Positions 29,154 through 39,347 of a DNA stretch of 64,000 nucleotides are shown here, piece after piece. The DNA comes from Balanoglossus misakiensis. Its lineage: Eukaryota > Hemichordata. Both the position numbers and the translations under genes were made by a program. A model generated the notes under the pieces. The model had not been told where the DNA came from. It saw only the letters and a list, made by a program, of their open reading frames with translations, and searched no databases. The stretch's first letter is position 1; the number at the start of each line of letters is the position of its first letter. The stretch spans positions 124,001-188,000 of the forward strand of contig JBECUI020000033.1 of NCBI GenBank assembly GCA_040954595.2. The letters run 5' to 3'.

Positions 29154-30608
29154 AATAAGCTCCTAATTTTTAAATTTTATACAGAGGTACCTAGGGAAAT
29201 AATTCAAATTCTGGCCAGGTTTCCGACTGGAGTTTGTTTAATTTGTATTTCCATAATGCTTAATGTGATGTCTTTGCTTGGGTTAAGGATTTATGGTCGA
29301 TGCACCGAGGTTTGTTAGTTTACGGGAATGATCTGACTGCTGTCTTTTTCTAGTCTGAAGTGATTCTTATAAGAATACCTACAATAATACTTCAGAAAAT
29401 ATGCCTTAGTCCCGATAAGTAAAGGAAGGTAATTGCTGATAGGCAGTTCCTAGCTAAACTTTGCCCGCAGGAAAAACGACGTCCCCAGTCCCCCCCCCCC
29501 GGGTATTTTTTTGTATCTAAAACTTCATGGACGGCTAGAACGAACAGCAGGGTATACACTGTTTCAAGCTAGACACTCATTTCAGAAGCAGTCGGATAGT
29601 GCTTCTGAAATGAATCCAGAGAACTGTACAGGAAATAAATGGACTTTCATTCCAGTACTACCACATTACTCAACATCTCCAGAAAATAAAGACCTTTAAG
29701 AGTCAATCTCGTGCTACGTACAATTTTGATTGCATCATGTAGGTGTTCACAACAATGTCTAGATGAGGGGATTAAATTTACAACAATTACACAAATCCAA
29801 TCCTCTCTATTGAAATCTAACATTACCAAGATAGACTATTAGCTGAAAACATGGTCGGAGACTCTTTTCTTAGCTTTCCACCCGATGTATGGCCCCTCCT
29901 GGTACTTGCTTGCTGAGTTTAACCAGATTATCAGTGAACAGCTTGGAGTCACAGTAATCAAAAACTTACCAAACTGCGAATTCCCAGAGGAGTATTTCCC
30001 CCAGGTTCCTGTCAGATTAAGGGAAAACGCAGTTAAAATAATCTACAATGAGCGAATTGCAACCGTTTATGCTGATAACGAGAGGTTATTTCAGCAGAAC
30101 AGGAATAAAAAAACCAGACAATCACACTAGGGCCTAATCGCCTATGCCATCCTGCATAACATTATTCACTCCTGGTCTACAGAACAATCCCTGAAATGGA
30201 TGGAGAATATTGGAGAAGAGGTTAACTCCTTATTCCCTCTGACAAGTTAGCCTCATAGATAACAGACATACAGATCCTGCGAGGGGGGCTTTCTGTCTCC
30301 CGTAAAGAAATACAAATCAGAAGATTTGTATTAGGACTGCAGGCGAGTTCTGAATTATGGCCGTATCAGTTTCAGTGAGATAAAACTCTACCCTGAAGAA
30401 AAATACTTACAGGATACCTCGGAGAACTGCATGGAGAGTAATTGTGTTCTATAGACTGACTTTATAGCGGAGATCTGCACATAGATTGTGAGGGTTCCCA
30501 TTTTTTAAGCTTCTGCTTGTGTTTCCCCAGAATCTCTATCTGAATGCATTGGGATATACAAACGAAGTAGAGAATTTTTTCAAGTAGGAGTCTTTATGTT
30601 CCATTCCT
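29154..30608. other. Decayed stretch without intact genes
   Basis: It contains an 11-C run (29490-29500), a 13-bp perfect hairpin (29578-29612) and a short plus-strand frame at 29885-30130 (starting MYGPSWYLLAEFNQI). That frame looks like an inner fragment of a larger protein and continues in another frame to about 30250 (AYAILHNIIHSW). No family was recognised. Confidence 0.5.
29578..29612. repeat. Perfect 13-bp inverted repeat
   Basis: CATTTCAGAAGCA pairs exactly with TGCTTCTGAAATG around a 9-base loop. No T tract follows, so it does not look like a terminator. It resembles the other quasi-palindromes in the window. Confidence 0.85.
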
Positions 30609-33137
30609 CTAGCAAGTAGGTAGGCTAAGTTTTATGAAAGAGGGTAGGGGAGAAGTTTCATGCCTGGTTGTGTCTTTTCTTTTCCACAATTCCCAGAGTA
30701 GTCCCAATCCCCAGCAGGCTCCCATTAAAAGGGGGAACCAATCTCCCCATCTTTGATAAAGAGTAGGGGGGGCTTCCGGGTCGGGAAGATGTACTTCTCC
30801 ACTTATCCAGCCAGGTTCGTAGGGTGGGGGTGAGCCTGTTGGATGCGCCCTCCAGCATCGGCGATAAGAGTCCATCCTGAACTGGTCGCCCTGACAAGGG
30901 GACGGCGGTTCTCGACGGTGCGGAACAGGGCATGAACAGCGTGCTGGTAGCCTTCCTGAGGAGTAACAGCCCAATAGTCGTTACTCAGATTGACAATCAC
31001 TTGGGCTCCAGCAGTAACAAATCGGCGTACGTGGTTAGGGAAGACGTCCTCAAAACAGATGGGGGTGGAAAAGCGAAATCCCGGCCCCTGGTAGACGGTA
31101 TGTTCTGTTCCAGGAGTCCACTGGGTGGAGGCAAAGTTTTGCAAGAGAGCATCAATTTTGGGTAGAGTTTTTTTATAGGGGAAATTTTCGGTAAAGGGGA
31201 CTAAAAGAATTTTGTAGTAGTAGAATCGGTCTTCTGGGCCTTCACGGCCTGGCATTAGAAGCATGGAGGCATTTTGTATCCTTTTTATATCTTCTTGATT
31301 TTCATCCTTTTCAAAAAAATGGTCCTGGGTACCAGTGACCAAAGCCACCTGCCAGGATTCCTGCCAGGAAAAAAGTTTATTGACCAGTTTCCTTCGGTTC
31401 CTTTCTTCCATGGAGGGTTGAAGCCAGAATCTGATATCCGGAGGGAAGCCTCCCTCGGGCCAGGCGATTAGATCTTGGGGCCCCGATGCTAGGGCTTGGT
31501 CTGAGAGTCTGATAAGTTCATCAAGACTTTGCTGGTAATCGTGTTTCCTAGGATCAGTGTTTTGCTGAATAGCGGCGATACGTACCGTCGGGGAGTTTTG
31601 TTGATAGCGGTCCAACTTCTTCAGGGCCAGGCTCCCCTGAACCGAGATAAGGACCACAAGTCCTGCTGTTACGGTCGCAGGAATCCAGTTTCTGAGAGAC
31701 TTTTGGGTTTTGGGGGTTCTTTTGAAGTATTTTTCTATCCCTACGGTCAATGCTCCTCCAGACAAGTGGCACATGAAGGTAACTCCCCAGACACCCGAGA
31801 AGGAGGCTAGTTGTATGAAAGGGGTAAAAGCATACTGGCTTACTCCCAAGGCTCCCCAGGGATAGGCAAGAAAACCTAGAGTTCGGGTCCATTCAAAAAA
31901 AGTCCACAAGGCTGCTGCCAGAATCCACCATCCAGACCCTCCCCGTGAAGGCTGATTAGCAGAAGAATAAGAAATGGGGCAAAAATAATCAGGTTTAAAA
32001 TGGTGGTAAAAGGTAGGGACACGTAGTTAAAGGTTCCCTGCCAGTAGTTGATCAGAAGAATCTGCAATCCAGTAAAGGTAAAGGCATAGAAAATTCCTTT
32101 TCCCGGGTAACTGCGCGTAGGGCCAGATAGAGGGGGACCGTGGCGAACCAGGCTAGAGGGGCTAGGCCTTGGGACCGCAGAAAACTTGGGGGGGCCAGGG
32201 CATACAGTAATGCTGCCAGAGCAATCCAGCCCAGAGCGGGGGCTTCCAGGAGAATCTTCCTTTTCCCAACGAACCATTCTTTTTTAATCCGGTGGAAAAC
32301 AGACCTTCCCCACCCATAGAGAGAGAGAAGCTGCAAAGGAAGAAAGCGCAGCATAGCGATCTTCCTTTCGGTGCTGGTATCAGCAAGATCTAGCCCCCCG
32401 TTGGTCGCTACAAAAAGCTGGACGTAGGGTAAATCACCATTAATGGCATAAATAAAGGCAAAAAGGTGGAGTAGGGTTCCCACAGAGATAAGGACTTCCA
32501 ATAAGAAGGATGGGAACTTTCCTTTCAACAGAAAGAGGGCCAGAAGAAGCTCTCCCCCCAGCCAAAGAAGGTAAAGGTAGTTAGCCAAGGTCATTCCCGC
32601 CGAGGATGCAGAAAGAATTTCGGGATAATCAAGAGCTTCTCCAAGTTTGTTTCTGCCTGCTAGGAAGTTCTCTAGGGTTCCCGTATCATCGCTCCAGCGG
32701 CTGCTAATCTCCCCCGATGCCAGGTCGAGAATGTTTAAGGAAACCCTGAATGTACCTTCCCAATTGCTGATTCTCCCGCGGATAATACTTTCCTGTCCTA
32801 ATTCTCTACCCAATTCTAGGACTTCATCGGTGGAGAGAATAACGTTATTGAAGATATCTAGTCGGCTTTGGGTATCTATGTACCAGTTTTCTATGAATGA
32901 ACGGGGGGAGAGTTTAAAAGCACGGCTGGAACTTATTTCCTGTTCAATTTTCTTTTCCAGGGCCCTTTTTTGGATTTCATCTAAGGAAGGGGCATAGATG
33001 GGCATTAAAACAATCGAAGGCTTGCGAATAAAAGTCCATGGTCCCCAAAAGCTGAGAAAAATCTCGACCACAACAAGTAGAACTACGAGACCTCCACCAA
33101 TGTGATAAGTTCGGTGAAGTCTCTGCAAGCTTATCAT
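30609..33137 (-). pseudogene. lnt: Apolipoprotein N-acyltransferase with extra N-terminal domain, three frameshifts
   Basis: Lnt adds the third acyl chain to lipoproteins. The sense frame runs 33137 to ~32100, ~32098 to ~31944, ~31941 to ~30830, and ~30826 to 30609. Each change is repaired by one extra base in a short run (T4 at 32098-32101, C4 at 31941-31944, G5 at 30826-30830 on the plus strand), giving about 843 aa. The nitrilase-type domain shows the catalytic residues: WPEGGF (Glu), FYYYKILLVPFTENFPYK (Lys) and TPICFED (Cys). A C-terminal membrane segment follows. The first ~280 residues are not Lnt: a membrane anchor, a soluble part (ESIIRGRISNWEGTFRVSLN) and more membrane helices. The Lnt part starts near LGWIALAALLYALAPPSFL. 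Confidence 0.8.
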
Positions 33138-33742
33138 GCATGTAAGTATACCTTAGGCCAGAAGGATGCTCTAGAAAAAAATCTATTCTGGTAATAAGGA
33201 AGTAGGTGAGGATTCCTTTGGTAGACAGAATTTCCTTTTAAGTACAGTTCTCTCATATAATCCTTAACGAAGAGTGGGAATGAAGATGTGTTAAATTAAG
33301 GAATCAAAAATAAAATTTCTGCCGAAACCCAGCGAAAGAATCATGCTCCCATTTATTCAGGTTCTTTTCGCAGGTTCTCTAGGAAGTTTTGATTGGATTT
33401 TTTTAGCTTTTCAAATAATCGGGGTGATAATTCTTTTAACGGTAAATAATTCAAATGAACAGAAGAATCTCCTTTTCTTTTTTCCTCCCCATTTTCCAAC
33501 CACGGTTCCCTCTATTCTCTAGTCCCACAAACTCATTGAACTATACCCCCCCCTCCTGGAAATGCAAAAAATACACCAGTTGCTAGACCTCATGTCTTGA
33601 AACGGTAACAAAGTTGCTGGCAAACTTTCTATCTAGGGTAAACTCCCGACGGACACTAAGGTTAACAACAAAAGGATGGGGGGGGGACTACTTTGTCTTA
33701 TAAATTTAAGAGTAGTCAAGTCTGTTCAGGCATGCTAGTTTT
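33138..33742. other. Intergenic region with single motif and poly-G tract
   Basis: No gene. It holds one dispersed motif (33455-33472) followed by a pyrimidine tract, and a nine-G run near 33678. The right end adjoins tRNA-Arg. Confidence 0.6.
33455..33472 (+). repeat. Dispersed motif, site D
   Basis: ATGAACAGAAGAATCTCC is preceded by TAATTCAA and followed by TTTTCTTTTTTCC. The context resembles the site at 42388. The frame it opens is MNRRISFSFFLPIF and runs about 45 codons without a ribosome-binding site. Confidence 0.85.
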
Positions 33743-33816
33743 TACCCCGAAGCCGATTCGAACGGCTGACCTACTGCTTAGGAGGCAATTGCTCTATCCA
33801 TCTGAGCTACCGGGGC
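33743..33816 (-). tRNA. tRNA-Arg (anticodon CCT)
   Basis: The complement folds as a cloverleaf of 74 nt. The acceptor GCCCCGG pairs with TCGGGGT (two wobbles), the D stem is GCTC/GAGC, and the anticodon stem ATTGC/GCAGT encloses loop CTCCTAA with anticodon CCT. The T arm is AGCCG-TTCGAAT-CGGCT. The discriminator is A, and the CCA end is not encoded. Confidence 0.93.
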
Positions 33817-33908
33817 ATGCTTTATAGTATTGTTATCTATTTATTTAGGTCAAGGAGGAAGTAGACAGAAGGAGAAGTTTTGGTCGATGTTGTCCTCTGT
33901 CTGTTTTT

Positions 33909-34358
33909 ATGAATTTAAAAAAGATACTGAGTTTAAATACCGTGAAAGTTGGCTTGCCTGGTAGCAATAAAACAGAAGTCATCCATAATCTAGTGGATAT
34001 AATTGTTGCTGCAGGTAAGGGGCTGAACCGGGAAATCCTGTTAAAGGCAGTTTTTGAACGTGAGGCCCAAATGTCTACGGGAATGAAAAATGCTGTAGCC
34101 ATTCCCCATGGTAAAACGGATGCCGTGAATACTCTTCATGCAGCTTTTGCGGTTTCTTCCGAGCCAATAGACTTTCAATCTTTGGATATGAAACCAGCAA
34201 GAATTTTCGTGATGACACTCTCTCCCTTATCCAACACGGGGCCACATCTTCAGTTTCTTGCTGAATTAAGTAGGCTTTTATCGAGTGAAACCTTGCGCGA
34301 AAGTGTTCTGGCCGTTCGAAACGAGGCAGAACTGCTTCAAATTCTCTTGAAGCGGTAA
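33909..34358 (+). CDS. PTS EIIA domain protein (fructose/nitrogen type)
   Basis: A single-domain EIIA of 149 aa. The phosphorylatable His is H67 in NAVAIPHGKTDAV, the signature of the PTS EIIA type-2 (mannitol/fructose/Ntr) family. The N-terminal MNLKKILSLNTVKVGL and the C-terminal LSRLLSSETLRESVLAV are also typical. No sugar permease lies beside it. It is followed 9 bp later by a cation/proton antiporter, so it more probably acts as a regulator than in sugar uptake. Confidence 0.9.
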   Translation: MNLKKILSLNTVKVGLPGSNKTEVIHNLVDIIVAAGKGLNREILLKAVFEREAQMSTGMKNAVAIPHGKTDAVNTLHAAFAVSSEPIDFQSLDMKPARIFVMTLSPLSNTGPHLQFLAELSRLLSSETLRESVLAVRNEAELLQILLKR

Positions 34359-34367
34359 GAAATCACA

Positions 34368-36012
34368 ATGCATGAAACTATGGATCTTACTCACCTAGTA
34401 ACTCGCCTGGTGATGCAATTAGCAGTCATTGTCTTGGTGGCTAAAACTTTGGGTTATGTCTGCTCCCGTTATTTCCGACAACCTTCAGTTCTTGGAGAAC
34501 TGCTAGCAGGAATGATTATTGGTCCCTACGCACTGGGAGGGATTCCACTGCCCCTGTTGGGAGGCGAACCGCTATTTCTCATTTCCCAGGGAATGACCTT
34601 ACCGGTGACTCCAGAGCTCTATGGTTTGCTGCGGTAGCCTCAATCGTGCTCCTTTTTTTTCTGGATTGGAAACAGACTTGAATGTTTTACTCCGCTTTGC
34701 TGGAGTGGGTTTCCTTGTTGGTCTGGGAGGAGTATGTTCCGCTTTTTTTGCAGGAGCCTTGGTTGCAGTAATTTTTATTCCCGACGTAACAAGCCTTATG
34801 GACATACGGGCTATTTTCTTAGGTATTGTGGCCACAGCAACGAGTGTGGGAATAACAGCAAGAATACTTTCGGAGCGCCGAAAGCTCTCCAGTCCCGAAG
34901 GCGTAACTATTCTTTCGGCGGCAGTTTTAGATGATGTGGTGGGGATTATTCTTCTGGCGCTGCTTACTGGTATCAGCAAGGCTGGTGTTCAGGCTGAAAA
35001 TGTGGACTGGGGAGGTATAGGGAGAATCGCCATGAAGGCTGTTCTCTTCTGGCTGCTTACCACCATTGTGGGAATCTTTATTGCTCCCAAACTTACTCGA
35101 GGACTTAAAACTTTTCGTGATTTGGAAACTCTAGTGATGATCACTTTTGGTCTGGCCCTGTTCATGGCGAGTCTTTCGGAACTGGCTGGACTAGCCATGA
35201 TCATTGGTGCCTATGTAACAGGATTAGCCCTTTCACGTACCGATGTGGCGGAGGATATTCGGAAACGTCTTGATGGTTTGTACTCCTTTATTGTTCCAGT
35301 GTTTTTCTGTATTATGGGAATGATGGTCGATTTTACGGCCATCCCGGGGGTTTTGGTTTTTGGTTTATTCTATGCTGTAGTAGGAATTCTCAGCAAGTTG
35401 GTAGGCTGCGGTCTTCCTGCCCTGGCTTTGGGGTTTAACCTTAAGGGAGCTTTAAGGATAGGAGCAGGGATGCTTCCGCGGGGAGAGGTGACCTTAATTA
35501 TGGCAGGGCTTGGGCTTTCCGAGGGTATTATCGGTCCTGGGCTCTTTGGTGTTATTGTAATGACACTTCTGATATCCAGTATTGTGGCTCCCCCCATGTT
35601 GGCAAAAAGTTTTAAGGGGGGAGAGTCGGGATACCGGCGGAGTTTAGAGAAAAAAATTGATTCAACATTGATTTCTGTTGTTCTTGAGTTTCCATCGGAT
35701 CGTCTTGCAGCTTTTGTATTAGAAAGATTTATTCTTACCTTTAGAAAAGAGGAATTTTTCCCTCGAAGGGTTACTCCTGACCCTCCAGTCTATGCTTTGC
35801 TGAAGGACCGTATTCAAATAACAATGGCCCGAGAAAAACGTAAAGTCATCATTACCTGTCCTCCAGATCAGGAAAACTTCATCCGGCTCTTAGTTGCCGA
35901 GGAGCTTTTAGCTCTTAAGGAATTGTTCCGTAATGTGGAAGAATTCTCCCGCTCCGGTGATACAGAGCGCGATATGCTGGGGAAGCTTTTTGGAACGGAA
36001 ACAACAACATGA
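34368..36012 (+). pseudogene. CPA2-type cation/proton antiporter with two homopolymer frameshifts
   Basis: This Kef/NhaS-type exchanger has about 11-12 membrane segments. ATG 34368 opens a frame to 34637, and a second frame covers 34621-36012. The bridge TPELYG-FAAVASIVLLFF-SGLETD is restored by one T at 34625-34627 and one T in the T8 run at 34653-34660, giving 548 aa. Motifs include QPSVLGELLAGMIIGPYALG, SGLETDLNVLLRFAG, TATSVGITARIL and LDDVVGIILLALL, the last carrying the transport aspartates. After the last helix a soluble ~110-residue C-terminal domain (STLISVVLEFPSDRLAAFV...) could be regulatory. Translation is probably coupled to EIIA. Confidence 0.85.
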
Positions 36013-36022
36013 GAACAATAAT

Positions 36023-37285
36023 ATGAAAAAACTGAATATTACTGATGAGACATTAAAGCAGGAACTTCTTCAACGGTTTGTTCGTTATGCTAAAATAAAT
36101 ACAACTTCCAATAGCGTTGAAGCTGCCCACAAAACTCCCTCTACAGAGGGGCAGTGGGTTCTTTTACGAATGCTGGAAAGGGAATTAAGGGAGCTGGGGG
36201 TGGTCGATGTGGAGCTAGACAAGCACGGCTACCTCATTGCCCGCTTGCCTGGGAATCTACCTCCAGGAAAGGATGTACCCGTTATTGGTTTTATGGCCCA
36301 TGTGGATACCAACGAAGATGCTCCGGGAAACAATGTCAAACCTCTGGTTCACAGGAATTATAACGGAAAGGCTCTAGTCTTGGGGGAAGGTATCATTCTT
36401 GACCCCATGGACTTCCCCGAGCTGAAGCAATATGTGGGAGAAACCATTGTTACCTCCGATGGCAGCACTCTTCTGGGAGCCGATGACAAGGCTGGTGTCG
36501 CTGAAATCATGACGGCGGTAAAACTTCTTTTGGCAGATCCTGCCCATCCCCGAGGAGATGTGGAAGTTATTTTTACTCCTGATGAGGAGACAGGCTATGC
36601 GATGAAAAATTTCCCCATCAAAAAACTACGTTCCCGTTACGCTTATACCATGGATGGTTCCAAGGAAGGCGAGATTGAGATGGAATGCTATTATGCAGCC
36701 AAAACCGAAGTAATTTTTCAAGGTTTTTCCATCCATCCAGGTGATGCCAGGGGAAAACTGGTCAATGCATCCACCATGGCAGCATTTTTTGTTTCGCTGC
36801 TGCCTCGAAGCGAGAGCCCCGAAGCTACCGATGGACGCTATGGCAATTACTGGTGTCATTCCATCCAGGGGAAGATAGAATCTGCCGAAGCTCTTATATA
36901 TACCCGCAGCTTTGACCAGGACGATTTGGAACGTCGATCCCAAACCCTGGAATCCATAGCTCGATTTGTGGAGGCAGCTTTTCCGGGAGGGAAGGTGTCG
37001 TTGAAGCGGGAAATTCAGTATCGGAATATGCGGGAGAAGTTGGAGGTGCAGCCTATTGTGGTGGAAAAACTACGGGAAGCGGTCCGGCGAACAGGTATAG
37101 AGCCCGTGGAAACCCTCATCCGCGGAGGTACCGATGGTTCCCAACTTACGGCCATGGGTATTCCCACTCCCAATATATTTGCTGGAGGAATGAACTTTCA
37201 TTGTCGTACCGAGTGGGTTCCTCTACCAGCTATGCTCCGTTCTGTAAAAGTAATTGTTAATCTTTCGGGAATTTGGGCTGAATGA
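36023..37285 (+). CDS. pepT: Peptidase T (aminotripeptidase)
   Basis: This cytoplasmic zinc M20 exopeptidase releases the N-terminal residue from tripeptides. It has 420 aa. The frame is open upstream into the antiporter, but ATG 36023 gives the usual start (MKKLNITDETLKQELLQRF). Metal-site motifs are GFMAHVDTNEDAPG (His, Asp), LLGADDKAGVAEIM (bridging Asp), FTPDEETGYAM (Glu pair), and the C-terminal IRGGTDGSQL and GGMNFHCRTEW. The start is 11 bp past the antiporter stop. Confidence 0.95.
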   Translation: MKKLNITDETLKQELLQRFVRYAKINTTSNSVEAAHKTPSTEGQWVLLRMLERELRELGVVDVELDKHGYLIARLPGNLPPGKDVPVIGFMAHVDTNEDAPGNNVKPLVHRNYNGKALVLGEGIILDPMDFPELKQYVGETIVTSDGSTLLGADDKAGVAEIMTAVKLLLADPAHPRGDVEVIFTPDEETGYAMKNFPIKKLRSRYAYTMDGSKEGEIEMECYYAAKTEVIFQGFSIHPGDARGKLVNASTMAAFFVSLLPRSESPEATDGRYGNYWCHSIQGKIESAEALIYTRSFDQDDLERRSQTLESIARFVEAAFPGGKVSLKREIQYRNMREKLEVQPIVVEKLREAVRRTGIEPVETLIRGGTDGSQLTAMGIPTPNIFAGGMNFHCRTEWVPLPAMLRSVKVIVNLSGIWAE

Positions 37286-37376
37286 AGTTAGATTTATGTG
37301 AGAAAAAACATAATGAGGGATATGATATTAGAAAGATGTAATCTAGGAAGATGTAATCAATGAAAGTTTTACTCCG

Positions 37377-39302
37377 ATGAAAGATCTGGTGAGTTTTCCG
37401 GTTATGCTGATGGTGTTATTTTTTCTTTTCTTCTTTTTTGGGTGTGGTGAGTCTTTTCCCTCTTTCCCAGGCAATAGGGAAGAAAACCTGGTGACCCTTC
37501 CCTCTTCTGGAAGTATTGTTCTTCCAGGAAGCTCTTTGGAAGTAAGCTTGTTTCTTTCGGAGTGGGAAGTGGAGCGTTTGGTTTTTCGTATGGTGGATCT
37601 TAATGAAGGGGTAGTCACTTTAAATGAGCCTAAAGGCATTGTTCCCAACAATTTACTGTTCCGCAAGCTTGGGAATATTGTAGAAAAAGATTCTGGAGAA
37701 GTGGTGATTCTGGTTATACCCGAAGGGCTAAAGGAAGGCATCTGGTTCCTGGAAGCGGAAGTCTGGGGGGAAGAATACCTTCTGAGTCGGGAACGTTCTC
37801 TTCTCTATGTTACGCCTAATTTTTTCAAGATTGATGAAATTGCCTTTTATCCTCCGAAGGTCCTGCCTCAGGGATTGATCATTTTGGAGTCTCAGACACG
37901 CTTTCCTTCAAATGCCGATCCCTACTATCGGTGGTTTATCAACGATAAGCTTATGGCAGAGGGCAATCATTCCCTTGGGGTCCGGCAGATAGTGGCTGTA
38001 GCTCCAGATGTGCCTGGTGTTTATCCTCTAGTATTGGAAATGCGGCCATTTGCTGGGGGAGAAGCGGAACCAGCCCCACTGGTTTACCGTACAGAAATTT
38101 TTGTTACTGAAAAAATTGGCGATATCCCTGGAGAATTAGGCCCTCCGGAATCTTATAGTTCTCTTTTGCATTTTCGGGGAGATTTTTACAACCATGGAGC
38201 TGCCCCCGGGGCTGCCGAAGATCCGAGCATTGAGGGAAACCTTTTACCTGTACTCCATTCTGGACTGTTAGGATACCGTTTTGATGGGGCATCCCGACTA
38301 CAAAATTCTTCATGGGCCCTTCCCTTTGATAAGCAGGGCTGGGAACCTTTTACCATTATGGCCCGCGTTCTTCCCGATCCTGACACCTTTGGGAATCTTA
38401 TGGTAACAGAGGATGGTTCAGGAGCCCGTTTTAATTTAGGCTTCCTTAGGGATGGGGGGATGGAGGCTTATTTTGAAAACCAGGGAAAAATTTATACTAG
38501 TCAGGCTTTCCCTGACGCACTGCTCTCCAGTCCTTACTGGCTTTCCCTTACAGTTCAACCTATTTCTTCTGGACTTTCTTTGATCTGGAGAGTCAATGGG
38601 GAAAGAATTGGTGAAGATGTTTGGACTTCTCCTCTTCCTCCCCTACCTGTGCTCAGGGAATCAGCTGTAACCTATCTGGGAGGAAGTCCAGGCGATGTGG
38701 GATTTCAAGGATTCTTGGAGGAGTGGGGAATTTTTGTCGTCGACAGTACCGGGCAACCCTCCTCGTACAAACATATTTACAATTTTGTTCAGCAGACTCA
38801 GTGGGGACATCGACTCATCGTTGCCGAGGGCTTTGAAGATGAGCGTGTTAACGAGGAAGTTATGCTAAGTGGAAATATCCTTGTTGAGGATGACATGCTC
38901 TTAATTCCTCCAGGAAACCGCTTGGCCCTTTTCTCTTCTCAGGGAGTAAAAGAGGCCCACCGGGTTCTCTTATCACTAAAGGCCGATATTCAAGATGACA
39001 GAGGAACTCTTGTTGTCAGGAGTTCCGCTGACGGGGAAGATCTCTCTACTTTTGATACTCGGGGCTATGCTACCAGCAAAGCCTACCCTGGCAAATCATG
39101 GCCAGTGAATTTTAATGAAAAAGTCATTTTGACTGTTCATAAAGAGGAAGACTATGTTCTAACCTGGGCAGGAGAAAACAATAGTATAGAACAAACTATA
39201 ACCATGCCGAATGAGGAAGAAGCAATTTTCTATGAATTCAGGGCTTCCCCTGCTAACAAGTCCGTATTTCGGATTGATAGTATACTTGTTACCAGGAATT
39301 AG
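37377..39302 (+). CDS. Large lipoprotein with LamG-like region
   Basis: The protein has 641 aa and was not recognised as a named protein. ATG 37377 opens a lipoprotein signal (LMVLFFLFFFFGC, lipid Cys at 23). After a beta-rich N-terminal part (~60-235), residues ~270-470 resemble a concanavalin/LamG fold, with LLHFRGDFYNHGAAPG, FTIMARVLPDPDTFGN, YWLSLTVQPISSGL and TYLGGSPGDVGFQGFLEEWGIF. This pattern is common in surface proteins that bind glycans or other ligands. It is followed by another lipoprotein gene 45 bp downstream. Confidence 0.75.
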   Translation: MKDLVSFPVMLMVLFFLFFFFGCGESFPSFPGNREENLVTLPSSGSIVLPGSSLEVSLFLSEWEVERLVFRMVDLNEGVVTLNEPKGIVPNNLLFRKLGNIVEKDSGEVVILVIPEGLKEGIWFLEAEVWGEEYLLSRERSLLYVTPNFFKIDEIAFYPPKVLPQGLIILESQTRFPSNADPYYRWFINDKLMAEGNHSLGVRQIVAVAPDVPGVYPLVLEMRPFAGGEAEPAPLVYRTEIFVTEKIGDIPGELGPPESYSSLLHFRGDFYNHGAAPGAAEDPSIEGNLLPVLHSGLLGYRFDGASRLQNSSWALPFDKQGWEPFTIMARVLPDPDTFGNLMVTEDGSGARFNLGFLRDGGMEAYFENQGKIYTSQAFPDALLSSPYWLSLTVQPISSGLSLIWRVNGERIGEDVWTSPLPPLPVLRESAVTYLGGSPGDVGFQGFLEEWGIFVVDSTGQPSSYKHIYNFVQQTQWGHRLIVAEGFEDERVNEEVMLSGNILVEDDMLLIPPGNRLALFSSQGVKEAHRVLLSLKADIQDDRGTLVVRSSADGEDLSTFDTRGYATSKAYPGKSWPVNFNEKVILTVHKEEDYVLTWAGENNSIEQTITMPNEEEAIFYEFRASPANKSVFRIDSILVTRN

Positions 39303-39347
39303 ATTTTGTTTCTTAGATAAGGATGATTGGGCAGGACTGAGATAGGG

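Noticed and set aside
31876-32277. Separate 133-aa gene within lnt
   Set aside because: It is the middle of lnt in a shifted frame; each flank continues the same protein after one-base repair.
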